Notes under the pieces: generated by a model
The model's database searches: none
What the model saw: only the letters and a program-made list of their open reading frames with translations
Told to the model about the DNA's origin: nothing
Source of the DNA: Synaphobranchus kaupii
Taxonomy: Eukaryota > Chordata > Actinopteri > Anguilliformes > Synaphobranchidae
Length of the DNA stretch: 64,000 bases
NCBI GenBank assembly: GCA_029718625.1
Contig: CM056381.1
Coordinates: forward strand, 52,880,157-52,944,156
Direction of reading: 5' to 3'
Translations under genes and position numbers: made by a program
Shown here: positions 11,757-23,675 of the stretch, piece after piece
Layout of the letters: each line of letters opens with the position of its first letter
How positions within the stretch are numbered: position 1 is the first letter of the stretch

Positions 11757-12073
11757 CAAGATGACAGGTTGCCTTCTGTCATCCCGGTTTGCTAAACGCT
11801 GTGGCCCTCTGCTGCCAAAGGACTGCCAGTAACCATACTGGGGTTCTAGGAGGTAAAACTGCCGCCCTGCCCCCCCCCCTCCCCACATCCCTACCACCAC
11901 CTTTTAACAAGACCATACCCATGTTTTTAAGTCCCTTTTCTAAAGTGTAGGTGCCCCCCTCCAATGCTGTTCCTGGACACATTTTACCTAATCCTCACTT
12001 ACCCGACAACACTATGAATGAAAATAGATAACACTACTCCATATACTTAGTGATTGTGCCTGGCCCAGTCCAT
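11757..12073. other. possible 3' trailer of the decayed ORF, then MITE target
   Basis: A C-rich run lies at 11870-11890. Nothing else is recognisable. It ends with CAT (12071-12073), which is repeated after the following MITE. Confidence 0.35.
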
Positions 12074-12760
12074 GGCTGTGTTCGGAATGGCTCACTCATT
12101 CACTCCCTCCCTATACACTACTTAGGGAAATCTACATAGAGCACTAGATAGGGATTAACTGGTGAAAGGAGGAGACGATTTTGGACACTACCGTTTCTGA
12201 GCAGGTTACTTAGCAACGCACGTTGCTTGCGTGAGCAACGTCGGTCACCGGCATGGTGAGAAAGCATGCAAGAAACGTTAAAAAAAGTGTTCTTTTTTTA
12301 TTTTGAACAAGGTTTTGTTGTTTCGTTGTAGGTAGATGGGTAGGTTAGGTAACTAGGTAGCTAGCTAGCTAATTAAGTTGCATTGTCCATTAAACAGTAA
12401 TAATTGTTAAATTAAAAAAATAGATAACACTTTGTAATATATTTAATCTTCCGCGTTTATTTATATTTCGGTTATAAAGCTGACTAAATTGATTTAATAT
12501 AGGCTACAAGATGAAACTTGCATTTATATTTACATTTGTAGACCAGCGCAGGCTCAGCTGTCACCCTCTTGACAAAAAAAAGTCTCCAGTGATGTAGTGT
12601 ACATTGTTTGTACCCTACTTTTTGCGGTGCATTGTGGGGGATATTGAGTGCACTATTTAGGGTGTCAAATTTGACATTTTGAATTCGGACACCCTACAAA
12701 ATGGCCGATACCCTAAATAGTGCCCTATATAGTGTACAGGGAGCCATTCCGAACACAGCC
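12074..12760. mobile_element. MITE with GGCTGTGTTCGGAATGGCTC termini
   Basis: The left end GGCTGTGTTCGGAATGGCTC is repeated in reverse complement at the right end. Sub-terminal similarity (CACTA..TAGGG words) extends further inside. The trinucleotide CAT flanks both sides (12071-12073 and 12761-12763), a possible 3-bp target duplication that would fit PIF/Harbinger, though that superfamily prefers TWA. The element is 687 bp and non-coding. Confidence 0.62.
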
Positions 12761-12855
12761 CATGTTTCATGCTCAAAAATAAATGAAAACTTATTTGCAG
12801 CTCTAGACTTATGATGAATGCTTAACGTTATGCGGTATGGAGGACTATTCAACCC

Positions 12856-13088
12856 AAAATTAAAATGAAAATGAAAACGAAAATGAAAATGAAAACGAAA
12901 ATGAAAATGAAAATGAAAATGGAAAATGAAAATGGAGGATTATTCAGCCCAAAATTAAAATGAAAATTAAAATCTTTTCATTTTCGTTTTCATTTTCGTT
13001 TTCATTTTCATTTTCATTATCATTTTCGTTTTCATTTTCATTTTCATTATCGTTTTCATTATCGTTTTCATTTTCATTTTCATTTTCG
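12856..13088. repeat. GAAAAT/GAAAAC microsatellite, left arm
   Basis: Two runs (about 12856-12930 and 12958-13088) of 6-bp GAAAAT, GAAAAC and GATAAT units, the second in reverse orientation as ATTTTC. They are separated by an internal copy of the element terminus. Translation gives an Asn-Glu repeat that is not a gene. Confidence 0.9.
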
Positions 13089-13372
13089 AGCTGTACTATA
13101 TGTAAATGAGGGGGTATGGTCCTCCTATCAATCAAAGCAAGCAGGGTGGGCCTCATACAGGTTTAGTGTAGTAGCACTTAATGAACACTAGGGGGAGCAT
13201 AGCATAGGGATGGGTAACAGTCTATGCTTGATACTATGCTCTCAGGGCACTCGTAAGTTTTAATGGATGAAATGATGAAGAATCTGAGCAGTGTTATAAA
13301 GTATTCTTGTTTTATGAAATAAACTGAGCTAGCTAGCCAGCGCTATGCTGTGTAGGCTATAGGTCAAACCTG

Positions 13373-13567
13373 CGAGGTGGAAAATCCAGGTTCAGAAAGT
13401 GAAAGTCCTCCCCAATCATTTGTTCCAATCACCTGGATTTGCTAATTGTCTCAATTCTTCAGCCAAGAGGTAGGAGCTAACTAGGCTCATTAGTGAAATC
13501 GTGAGTTCATGGGTGGAAGAAACACGGCAGGACTTTTACTTTCTGACCCCTGGAATTTCCACCTCTG
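13373..13567. mobile_element. hAT-like MITE nested in left arm of foldback copy 2
   Basis: The same 195-bp unit as at 6707-6901, here in reverse orientation, flanked by CAAACCTG (13365-13372 and 13568-13575), the reverse complement of the same 8-bp duplication. Confidence 0.75.
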
Positions 13568-14958
13568 CAAACCTGGTAGTAGCCTACGATAGGCTACATT
13601 GTGGCAGGTTAAACGTTGGATTGGATGGTTGTGTTGTAGCTACTGCTGGAAATAAATTAAATCCTCTCTTAAAATAAATGAAAAGACCGCAAATGAGTCA
13701 CTGGATCGTTTACACTTTTAACCTGGCTCCGGTACTTTAAGCGAACATTAAGGCATTGCTTCAAAAAGTCTATCGACAGCCAGATTCTATTCTGTTATGC
13801 AAAATGAGAAATGTCAATGGCTATTTGAAAGTGAGTCGGCTTCGTCATACAAAAAATCCAGGGTTAAATCTTAAATTGAGCTTGCTAGCTGTTTATTATT
13901 ATCCTAAAATAGCTCTCATAAGTGTTTATGTTACCCATCTATCGTTAATTGTGTTTACTGTAGGCTATTACACACTTTATGTGTGTGCCATGAGTCACTG
14001 GACCGTTTATTTTAACCTGGCTCCGATAGATCTAGCTAGCCTACTTCAAACGAACATTAAAGCATAGCTTCTAAAAGCTAGATAGATTCATGACGGTCTT
14101 CAAAAAATATGGTCGCAAATATGAATGAAAGTGCGTTTTTGCGTTGTGAAAGAAAAAATATTGCTGAAGACAGCTGGAAATGGAACGCACAAAATGGTGC
14201 TATGACGTTTTATTCTATCCGATTGTTTTAATACACATCGGAGCTAGAATCCTGAAAAATAAACGAGAATGTCTAAACTTGGAACCTGCCAAGTGTGTCG
14301 TTGTTTTTTCCCTGAGGGAATTTCACGAAGCAGAGGTGTAGCCTAGCTACTAAACGAGATTAAGGGGTTAGACAGCTCATTTAAATTTCCACCCTGGATT
14401 TTCTGTATATCACAAAGCCGACTCACTTTCAAATACATTAATGTCTCGATAGACTTTTAGAAGCTATGCCTTAATGTTCGTTTGAAGTAGGCTAGCTAGA
14501 TCTATCGGAGCCAGGTTAAAATAAACGGTCCAGTGACTCATGGCACACACATGACGTGTGTAATACAGTAAACACAATTAACGATAGATGGGTAACATAA
14601 ACACTTATGAGAGCTATTTTAGGATAATAATAAACTGCTAGCAAGCTCAATTTAAGATTTAACCCTGGATTTTTTGTATGACGAAGCCGACTCACTTTCA
14701 AATAGCCATTGACATTTCTCATTTTGCATAACAGAATAGAATCTGGCTGTCGATAGACTTTTTGAAGCAATGCCTTAATGTTCGCTTAAAGTACCGGAGC
14801 CAGGTTAAAAGTGTAAACGATCCAGTGACTCATTTGCGGTCTTTTCATTTATTTTAAGAGAGGATTTAATTTATTTCCAGCAGTAGCTACAACACAACCA
14901 TCCAATCCAACGTTTAACCTGCCACAATGTAGCCTATCGTAGGCTACTACCAGGTTTG

Positions 14959-15153
14959 CAGAGGTGGAAATTCCAGGGGTCAGAAAGTAAAAGTCCTGCC
15001 GTGTTTCTTCCACCCATGAACTCACGATTTCACTAATGAGCCTAGTTAGCTCCTACCTCTTGGCTGAAGAATTGAGACAATTAGCAAATCCAGGTGATTG
15101 GAACAAATGATTGGGGAGGACTTTCACTTTCTGAACCTGGATTTTCCACCTCG
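14959..15153. mobile_element. hAT-like MITE nested in right arm of foldback copy 2
   Basis: Third copy of the 195-bp unit, flanked by CAGGTTTG at 14951-14958 and 15154-15161. An identical position and duplication in all three arms means that it inserted once, before the arms were copied. Confidence 0.75.
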
Positions 15154-15437
15154 CAGGTTTGACCTATAGCCTACACAGCATAGCGCTGGCTAGCTAGCTC
15201 AGTTTATTTCATAAAACAAGAATACTTTATAACACTGCTCAGATTCTTCATCATTTCATCCATTAAAACTTACGAGTGCCCTGAGAGCATAGTATCAAGC
15301 ATAGACTGTTACCCATCCCTATGCTATGCTCCCCCTAGTGTTCATTAAGTGCTACTACACTAAACCTGTATGAGGCCCACCCTGCTTGCTTTGATTGATA
15401 GGAGGACCATACCCCCTCATTTACATATAGTACAGCT

Positions 15438-15655
15438 CGAAAATGAAAATGAAAATGAAAACGATAATGAAAACGATAATGAAAATGAAAATGAAAACGA
15501 AAATGATAATGAAAATGAAAATGAAAACGAAAATGAAAACGAAAATGAAAAGATTTTAATTTTCATTTTAATTTTGGGCTGAATAATCCTCCATTTTCAT
15601 TTTCATTTTCGTTTTCATTTTCATTTTCGTTTTCATTTTCATTTTAATTTTGGGT
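15438..15655. repeat. GAAAAT/GAAAAC microsatellite, right arm
   Basis: Mirror image of the left-arm microsatellite, with a purine-rich run followed by a pyrimidine-rich run. Confidence 0.9.
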
Positions 15656-15679
15656 TGAATAGTCCTCCATAATGCGGTA

Positions 15680-17450
15680 GCCTGAAGGGGAGCTTTTAGA
15701 GGGTTTATTCATTTTGGGCCAATCATAATACCACTCATTCTTGAAGAGGGGGTCGCAATTCGTTTCATAACATTCACAAAATTATTGTAGTGACGTTAAC
15801 CCATTAACAAATCCTGCTAACGACAACTGTATTGTCACTGCATGAACCGTAACTCTCAACATTCACTCTGCTTGCAAGCATAGCCTACATGCTACGGTCA
15901 CCATACTAGGCAACACATTCAAAATGCACACACTGTGGTATTTTGTTGTGCTAATGCTACACTGTACTTCAGATTAATCCATGGGTTAATGATAGTGAAC
16001 AGATAGCTTGCTAGCCATTATACTTCCTGAAAAATAATAAACAATTTTAAAACACTCAAAATTCAGTGGGAATCCTCAATACCATAGTACAGTAATTGTA
16101 TACATGTATTTTAGTCCAGATATTGTTTTTGCTACGTTTTACTTCACGTTACTCAGAGTGGACTGAAAGCTTTGTTAGCCAAGATTACACCTCGGTCGGT
16201 GCAACTGGAAGCTGTATATCGCTACTATTTACAACCGGATGTGATGACAGATTATTGTGATAAAGGCCTATTGTGCATCATCAAGTATGCACTGTAAGAG
16301 AAAAAGCACACCTAGGCTGTCAAGGCCAATTACTCAAGCTTTCATTTGTATTTTCTCCTTTGAATATTAACTGTGATCCTTATAAGCTTGAAAGATTGAA
16401 GCAGTTTTGAAAACAAATTATGTCCCCACTTAGCTGCTGTCTGCTGTTAGAATGCTGCTCAGTCAGTACTTCACCTGTGACAGGCGCCTGTTTGTGTTGT
16501 GCATTTGAATGAGTGCAGATGCCGCTGTCTATACTGTATGGTGTATAACTGGTGTTTCAAATGTAGCAGTACTATAGGCATTTGAAGAGGATTCCATCCT
16601 GAGTTTTGTTTCTGGGAATATCTGTCATCTATCATTAGAAGATTACACCAAACAATAAATTCCCTCTGCAGACCCCGCATTAGTCAGGGCCAGGAGCAGG
16701 GTGGCACATTGATGTTTTGGCCACCAGCCACAGTGGCTGGTTGATGCCCAGAGTTTACCAAACACATTTTCTTTTTTTTACAAACATCATGGCAAAAAAT
16801 TATTAAGATTCATTACAAAAAATGCATACACGTATTTAGTAGCTTTCATAAAGCAATATGTATTATATGTACAATACATACTTACACACCAAGACACCTC
16901 CCCGTTTACTATTTTATATTGCTCTTGTATGTCAGTTTACATGTGTGCACCCTCTCATCGCTCAAAATAAATCAGTTCTGTAAGCATAACTTAACAGTCG
17001 TTGCTAGAGTTACGGCAGCCATTACTCTGTGCAAAAGGGACAAAATGACCACCTTCACGTGAAATGTCACGTTGACCAACTTTGGGCCGTTTTGAGAAGG
17101 CAGTTGCCTTTCCAGTTCTTATAGAGTTCAGTGACGAGTGTGCTCCTGAATCCCCTCAACAATACCCCGGAAATAAGGGTTTCATCCAGGGATTTTAAGT
17201 GCCCCCATTTGTGAGAAAAAGTCGCCCCCTCAAAAACGTTTTGATGAAGTAGACTCAAATATGCGCCCTCAAAGGGGTGAAGGGATCATATTCGGTCACG
17301 GCCCAAGTCACAAACAGTCTTATAGCTGCTGCCGGAAATCCGCCTCAGTATCGAGTCAATGTTTTAGGAAGATTAAATAACATTGAGCTTTTAAAAAGGT
17401 ATCAATCGCGACGGTATTATTATTATAGTAGAGCCCGTCAGGGATAACTT
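15680..17450. other. non-coding stretch, no features recognised
   Basis: Nothing beyond chance short frames. No splice-flanked coding segment or repeat boundary was identified. Confidence 0.45.
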
Positions 17451-17499
17451 TTTACATTGGTGGCACTGGTGCTCCTAACCTTTTCATTTAGGTGCACCA

Positions 17500-17880
17500 G
17501 TCATAGACTGTATAAAAATATGGACAAAGCCACTGTGACGTCACCCATTGCCCTTCCATGGCCTCATAAAAAATTAATTGAGGCTCCGGATGTCTTTTTC
17601 ACCGCCCGTTTGTACAAACTGTGTCTGCTCCGTGGAGCCGAAGAGGACTCAACCTGTCCCTCTGATTGGTCCTGAACAAATGTTAATACCCTGTCCAAAC
17701 AACACAATATTTAAAAAAATCAGCACATGCAGAGGCATTACATGAAGGAAAGACACCTATTGCAATTAAAATTTATTGACTGAGTATTTTGACCACATTG
17801 CTGCCATTGACTTACATGGTCAAAGACCTATACTGGAGCAAATCGCAGTGGCGCTAGTGAGCAATGGCACAATTGCTGCT
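17500..17880 (+). repeat. dispersed repeat, inverted partner at 58.55-58.77 kb
   Basis: It starts near 'CATAGACTGTATAAAAATATGGAC', a word common at ends of fish MITEs. The part at about 17660-17880 is the reverse complement of 58553-58770, with shared segments such as 'CAAATGTTAATACCCTGTCC' and 'GCGCTAGTGAGCAA'. Non-coding. Confidence 0.6.
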
Positions 17881-19960
17881 CCCAGCCCAACCAGGAAGTG
17901 AGCTTCAAAACGAAAGCCCAGTCTTGGCCCCTTGGCCCAGTACATAATTTAGGCAATTTAACCCAAAATTTCCACGGTGCAATAGCACAGTATTTCACAT
18001 CTGCCTTTTTGGTGGGTTCCCATAGACATTGGTAATTTCTGAACACATCATGTAAATGACTCACTGTCTAAACAGGAAGAAGGTACATATAAATGTTTTT
18101 CTTTATTTATATCACAGAGCACACATCAAACAGTGGGGGCCAATATTGGGGCATACAATTAAACAATACAATAGTCACTCAGCAAAAAATCACTAACTTA
18201 AATAAGTGCTGATGTTTAAAGTGCATGAAACTAAAACAAATAAATCAAACGCAAATAGCTCAAACCAAAGTGCTCTGCCCCCAGGCTCTTACAGAACACC
18301 CCCTTGAATCATATCTAATCTCAATAATAATTATTTAAAAGTGGCTGCATGTCTTATTTCTGCTTAATTCTAGGGGTTGTTCTTGATTAGGGATGGGCAA
18401 CTGGCGGCTCAACCCATTGGTTTATCCAGTCCGTGCTGCCCCGTCCAAATTAAAAATACATAAATGCATTAAGTAAATTCAGTTCAAATGTGTGTCAGCA
18501 CTAGCCACACAATTGAAGCTGCAAATACGCACCACGCCAGCACAGCAGGTGTCTTCGCTGAGAGGCTTCTACAACCGCAAATAGAAAATCAGCACCGGAT
18601 CAACACCAGCTACCTAAATTTGTTCGGTGGCAAAAAGGAAAAGGATTACGAAAACCAGGTTTTCCAGAACAAGTCGGAAAGTGATTATCTCTTCATAGAA
18701 TCTAATGGCGGAAATGCCATAAAAGACAATGTCTGGTGTGTTCCCTTATGGAAATGTGATATACTGCAGTATATTTTAAATATATTGTGAAGATAATTTT
18801 GATATATTTACAATATACCGCAGCATATTCTTTTTCCATAGGGGTTGGGTTAACAGGTCGTTTCTATAATAAAATAATACAACTTGAATAATATGACACT
18901 ACTACGGCCACCTCAGTGACAAATACACCGGCGAAAGGGCAGTTGTCAGCACAGGCTTAAAAAGTACATGTCAGATACAATAGGACTGATTTACGAAATT
19001 CACAACTGCTCAAACATCCAGTATCAATGCATTTTACCGTGTAGCACTTGATCTAGCAAAAGAAAAAAAGTCCATGTCTGACCGTAAAGTGCTGCGCAGT
19101 TAATGGCAAGGGGTTTCGGCGATTAAAACAATGCAATTTTTTTTTTTGACAATCTGTCTCGTCGCGAAGTGACACGCAGAATTGTAGCAATTATGCATCT
19201 CCAATAAATTGTAACAGTAGCCTACAACATGTTTAAAATTCAATTAATTTAATTTTTTTATAAATAAAATAATAATTTTACTTACTAGTTTTTTCTGTGC
19301 TTTCTATGCTAAATTTTTTTTAATCAATTGATGTTGCTGATTGGACAGGAATTCACTTATCTCTCACATGTTATTTACGTAAAACCAAAGTTTGTAGGGT
19401 CATTTGAATCATAACGATAATAAAAGTTTTTCGTTGTTTTACTTTTCACACTGTAATTCCAAAGACATAGAATGATATTTGGAAGAACCTCCGATATTTA
19501 GTTTAGCAATATCGGAAACAGTCATTGAACATCATTGAGTCATTGAGCAGAGACTGGTCTGAATCAGTCTGAATGCAGACATGAAGGAGCAAACACTATT
19601 GTTTTGAATAAAATAAGTGTGTAATTAATCACATTCATAAAATGAAATAGGCCTAGTTAGTTCAAAGTGGCGTTTTCTGGTATTTTTAAAACAAATTTGG
19701 AATATATTTTAGTTGGAATAAAACAGCAAAAATTAGACAACAGGCTAAATATGCAATTTATTTAAAAGAATAATCCCTGTTCTTTCATATATATTTTGCT
19801 AGCTTTCACATTGCTCTTGTGTTATCTAGCCTGTGTTGTCCAAGCCTGAAATGGGTAGGCTACTCACTGTCAACCCATAGCTACGGTTTGCCCGTATAAA
19901 ATATGGGTTTCCACCTTTTCGAAGGTATGCGGGCGTATAAGGTTATGATATGGGAAATCT
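17881..19960. other. non-coding stretch, no gene recognised
   Basis: AT-rich. A small imperfect hairpin with 'ATATACTGCAGTATATT' lies near 18760-18830. The 100-residue plus frame at 18488 has no recognisable domain and no splice context. Confidence 0.4.
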
Positions 19961-19969
19961 AGTCTATCA

Positions 19970-20160
19970 TAAGTTTACATACACTAAGTTGACTGTGGCT
20001 TTAAATTTTTAATATTTGGTCGCATATCCTTTGGATGACTTCCTGATGTCTGTGACCCAACAACATCAAAAGACTCTTGATATCTTATTTTCTGGTACTC
20101 TTACAAGCGATACCATAATGACATGGTTGGCTAAATGGCTCTAAGTCATCAAGGGTCTGA
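19970..20160 (-). mobile_element. remnant of a Tc1-like element
   Basis: 'AAGTTTACATACACTAAGTTGAC' followed by 'GCATATCCTTTGGATGACTTCCTG', 'AGTCTGTGACCCA' style words and 'TTGATATCTT' matches the subterminal and N-terminal transposase region (minus strand) of fish Tc1-like elements as I remember them. No intact frame and no opposite TIR were found, so it is an old fragment. Confidence 0.45.
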
Positions 20161-23100
20161 CATATCAAACAAGCCTTAAATCACTCTGCTGCCAGAAATA
20201 CAGTAGATATGGATGGATAACTTGAAGGGATTCTTCTCCTGGCTTATTTTTCCATAGAGTTCAATAGGAAAATTTGTCAGAAGAAACAACCCTTAACTCC
20301 TTTGCGTAGAAGCGGGACCTTTTTGCTCAACTGAGACATTCGTTGCTACTGCAGTCAAACTATTAAATCACAAACTCTGTGTTTTAACTTTATTGGTAGA
20401 CGGTTCGTGACGATTTCTGCTGAATACGGAGTTTCTAAGTGTCAATATTTCCCCGTAGCAAGTCCATTTAACAAGAACCCCCCACCTAGTCTATACTTAC
20501 CCATGTATGTGTGACATAGTGGACAATAGCGTCTATGTTTGAGTTCATAAATATATCTATTCATTATATAAAATTAGAATAACATCATAGCAACGAGATA
20601 AACCCAACAATAGCCTGATCATATTCCAGAAAAGCCGTGAAAAGCCCTGCTCACTCAAATGCAAAATAAACTGAAAGTACTGTCTCATTCTACCATGTAT
20701 TCTACTAGCAATATATGCTACTAAATATGAAATAAATATACAATCCTACCATCGGTTTTACACATCGAGATGTTCCTTTCAAAATTCAGTGGTCATTTAT
20801 TGTCTGGTACAATCAGTTTGAGAAATATACAACACTTTATACCGCTATTACACTATCTGAAACGTCAACGCGTAATACCCCCATGCCCTGTAAGCCTGTC
20901 TCATTCATTACAGTTCATTCTGGTTTAATTGTCAGCTTTTTTATCCAATAGAGTACATTATAACCTTAGCAACGGTATATGACAAGTCTTTTTTGGTGCT
21001 TTGAACAATTTACTACAGCCCAGCGTAACGGCAGTTTTCGTTTTAACAGTCTAGTATTACGCAAGCTCTACAGAATACGCATTACGGAGGGGAGTTTCCC
21101 TTTTCCTGTAAGTATTTTTGCGTCTAAAATACCGTTGGTCTCACTGGCTACATATGTACGTTCGTGTTTCCACTGGAGCACTGTCTTTCCAATATGTTTG
21201 ATAGCCCTATTGTTATTTTCCCATTTTGAGTGCATTTCACATACTGTAGTGCAATCGTTAAATGTATTTTTGATGTAGGCTACCGATGTTCATTGAAGAT
21301 AGAACATTTGGCAGCATTCTGCAGATGGTGGAATACTATTTTATGTTCATGTTATCGTACATAATATAGGCTATGGCGTATATACTTGTCTCTTAGGGCA
21401 TGACAAATGCTCATTCCAATTTACTGTGCGCTGATATGTGGTAGATTAAGGTAAAAAATTCCTTCGAGTCATTATGAATAGTTAAATAAAAATACAGAAA
21501 AATGCAATCCCAGGACAAAAGTATACATACTGTAGAGTACAGGGACAAGTGATGTTTTATTGAGGTACAAAAGGTACATCTCCGGATAGGTTTTTTCTCT
21601 TATTTACCAAACACCATGTACTACCAGTTTCTCAAGATAGATCAGAGCGTCCAGATGAAATCGTAAACATGGACACGCTTAGACTCCACTCCTATATTTG
21701 CAGCAATTGTCAGAAAACGCCCACAGCTAACCTAGCTAGATAGCGTACATATCCATGAAGGAATGTTGGAAACAATGGGCTACATACTGTTGCTGATACT
21801 TAATACATACCATAACAACCCCATATAATGTAGTATGAAGCAAATTACAGATTTACCTTTAAATCAGGGACACTTCGCCTAAATGTTTATTTAAAAATCT
21901 ATTTGAATATGGCAACATGATTCATAGCATTCCTCCCTCTGCAGAATTTCTATGATGACACAGACCTGTTCCCTATCAACTAATCACTGTGGGCATAGTA
22001 AGTAAGCATGTTCATGAAACACAAGGTCAACCCCGCCCTTTCTCTTAGCTTAAGAGTTCTTCTCATTCCTTTGTACAAATTGGTCTCAGCAGCTTTGTGA
22101 ATAAGAGGAAACACTTAACTAGGAACTTGCATAAGAAAACTGTTAGTGGTAAGATAAAATGTTTTGTGAATATGGCCCCTGTTCTTTTTGGATGCCAGGA
22201 CTGTCTCCCCTGTTTTGGCTGGATGTGGAACCTGGCTCATCTGAATAGTGACAGGGAAATGGCAAAAAGATGTTTTTAAGTCTACTCTTGCAAAGTTCTG
22301 TCATGTTCATGGCATCCTTGCTTTAAACCAACTTCAACACCTTTGTTTGAAAACTGTTTTTGTATCAAAACATTCTTGCCTGCACAAGTGTGAAGATAGC
22401 TATAATAAGACACTGGTTTTGGATGGGATGAAAGTTAATGTTTTTTTTTTTTTTGGAGACACCACATATGTTGAAATCTCAAAGGAATTAAATGTGTAAT
22501 GCAAGATGCAAAAAAATTGTAATGCAAAAAAAATTTCCCCAGACTACTCTCTAATTCCCGGCTGCAGTACAGTAACAAAGTTAGCTAGTGAACCCCCCAA
22601 AGACAGTTTCCCACCCATTTTAATGTGTATCCTATAAGTGAAGCACCACCACTGGATGTTTCAGCTTTGAATCGTTAGGCAGGGTTATGGAACATTGGAG
22701 TGATGTTAAACGGGCTCATATTTTATGAGCCTGACACACAGGAGGCTAGTATACAGGCAGCAGAATCCTGTTATAAGATAAGGCCGGCGTAATGTTTTTA
22801 TTTTTCTTATTGTCAACCTATCTTATGATAAGACCAAAACTTACAATGCTTCTATCTGACTCTTAATACTGTTTGACATTTCCCTACCCAATTCAGCACT
22901 CAAACAGGAAGCCATTCATTCACATTGTGCGCTAAAACCATTAAAGGGTAATTCCACCGAAAATCAACATTAACCTTATTTAACAGATCAAGGCGCAACT
23001 AATTAAGTCTGTCTTTGTTGCTGGCCAAAACAGCCACTTCCTTGTTTTTGGAAGACCACAGTGGTGTTACGTGGGCATGTAAATTACATAGGCACGTAAG

Positions 23101-23610
23101 TGGAGCCAGCGAGGGAGGAAACAGTGCTGCATCTGTCGCTGTTCTGAGTAGGGACCAAGCGCCAACAACACGCCACCATATTTAAAGCTTTTTTTCCCAG
23201 TGGCTAAAGAGTGAACTGCAATGCCTGGTGGCAAAAAGAACTTCAAGCCCTGCCCACCCCATTGTAAGTCAATGGAGAAAGCCCAAAAAGAGGCCAATGT
23301 TCTCTGTGGAAAATATAAAATCAAAAAAATGTTTACACAAGAAATGATGGTTTAACTAGTTAATCCCATCCCATCTAATGTCTCCCCAGGGTCAGATTTT
23401 TAAAAAAATAATCATGCCAATATTTCTAAATTAGGGTTTATTTAAGTGCATGCAATATGGCTTTTCATATGACCATATAAGGATTTCCACATCCTGTCTG
23501 GGATAGTTCTTCAGTGACATAGGTCAGACCACAGAAGTTCAGTGGCAGGTGTAACGTTAATGCTGTTTTTTTTTTTCCGATTAGATCTCACCATTTTGTA
23601 AAGTCCAAAC
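20161..23610. other. non-coding stretch, no gene recognised
   Basis: About 3.4 kb without convincing coding sequence. A T-run (22440-22454) and poly-A patches are present. 22944-23300 has an AGGGTAATTCCACC start and may be a degenerate dispersed repeat, but no second end was found. Confidence 0.4.
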
Positions 23611-23674
23611 ATGTCATGTGCTGTATTCAACTGTACTAATTGCGATTCCAAGGATTATCTCTCCAGTTCTTTCG
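23611..23674 (+). CDS. probable first coding exon of a THAP-domain protein
   Basis: An ATG opens a 21-codon frame plus one base, followed by the strong donor GGTAAGTAC (intron GT at 23675). The peptide starts Met-Ser-Cys and has C-x4-C with Asn two residues after the second Cys, then S-K-D and a Ser/Phe-rich stretch. This is the order of the start of the C2CH zinc-binding THAP domain (C-x4-C-x-N ... S-F). THAP domains bind DNA and occur in nuclear regulators and in P-element-type transposases. A split of the domain after about 20 residues by an intron is common in this family, as I recall. The second exon, which should carry a C-x2-H pair, was not found downstream, so this may be a partial or broken copy. 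Confidence 0.5.
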
Positions 23675-23675
23675 G

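Larger units (their letters stand above)
12836..15671. mobile_element. palindromic foldback element, copy 2 (2.8 kb, arms about 1.2 kb)
   Basis: The left arm (12836-14063) and right arm (14463-15671) are near-perfect reverse complements around a 399-bp spacer centred at about 14263. Both outer ends read TATGGAGGACTATTCAACCC. The plus strand repeats ATGCGG(TA) immediately outside (12830-12837 and 15672-15679), so there is a 6- to 8-bp target duplication. Each arm carries, from outside in, a GAAAAT microsatellite, a second internal copy of the terminus, the 195-bp hAT-like MITE, and a partial internal duplication containing 'GAGCCAGGTTAAAA'. There is no transposase. The mirrored frames inside (for example an Asn-Glu repeat) are microsatellite translations. 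The superfamily is unknown. Confidence 0.85.

Noticed and set aside
13756..14770. Mirrored 103- and 84-residue frames starting MLQKVYRQ
   Set aside because: Identical because the arms are reverse complements; no domain and no longer frame in either arm.
12944..15582. Mirrored 70-residue Asn/Glu-repeat frames at 12944-13156 and 15370-15582
   Set aside because: Translation of the GAAAAT microsatellite in both arms of the palindrome.
22944..23320. MITE beginning AGGGTAATTCCACC
   Set aside because: No matching second end or target duplication could be found.
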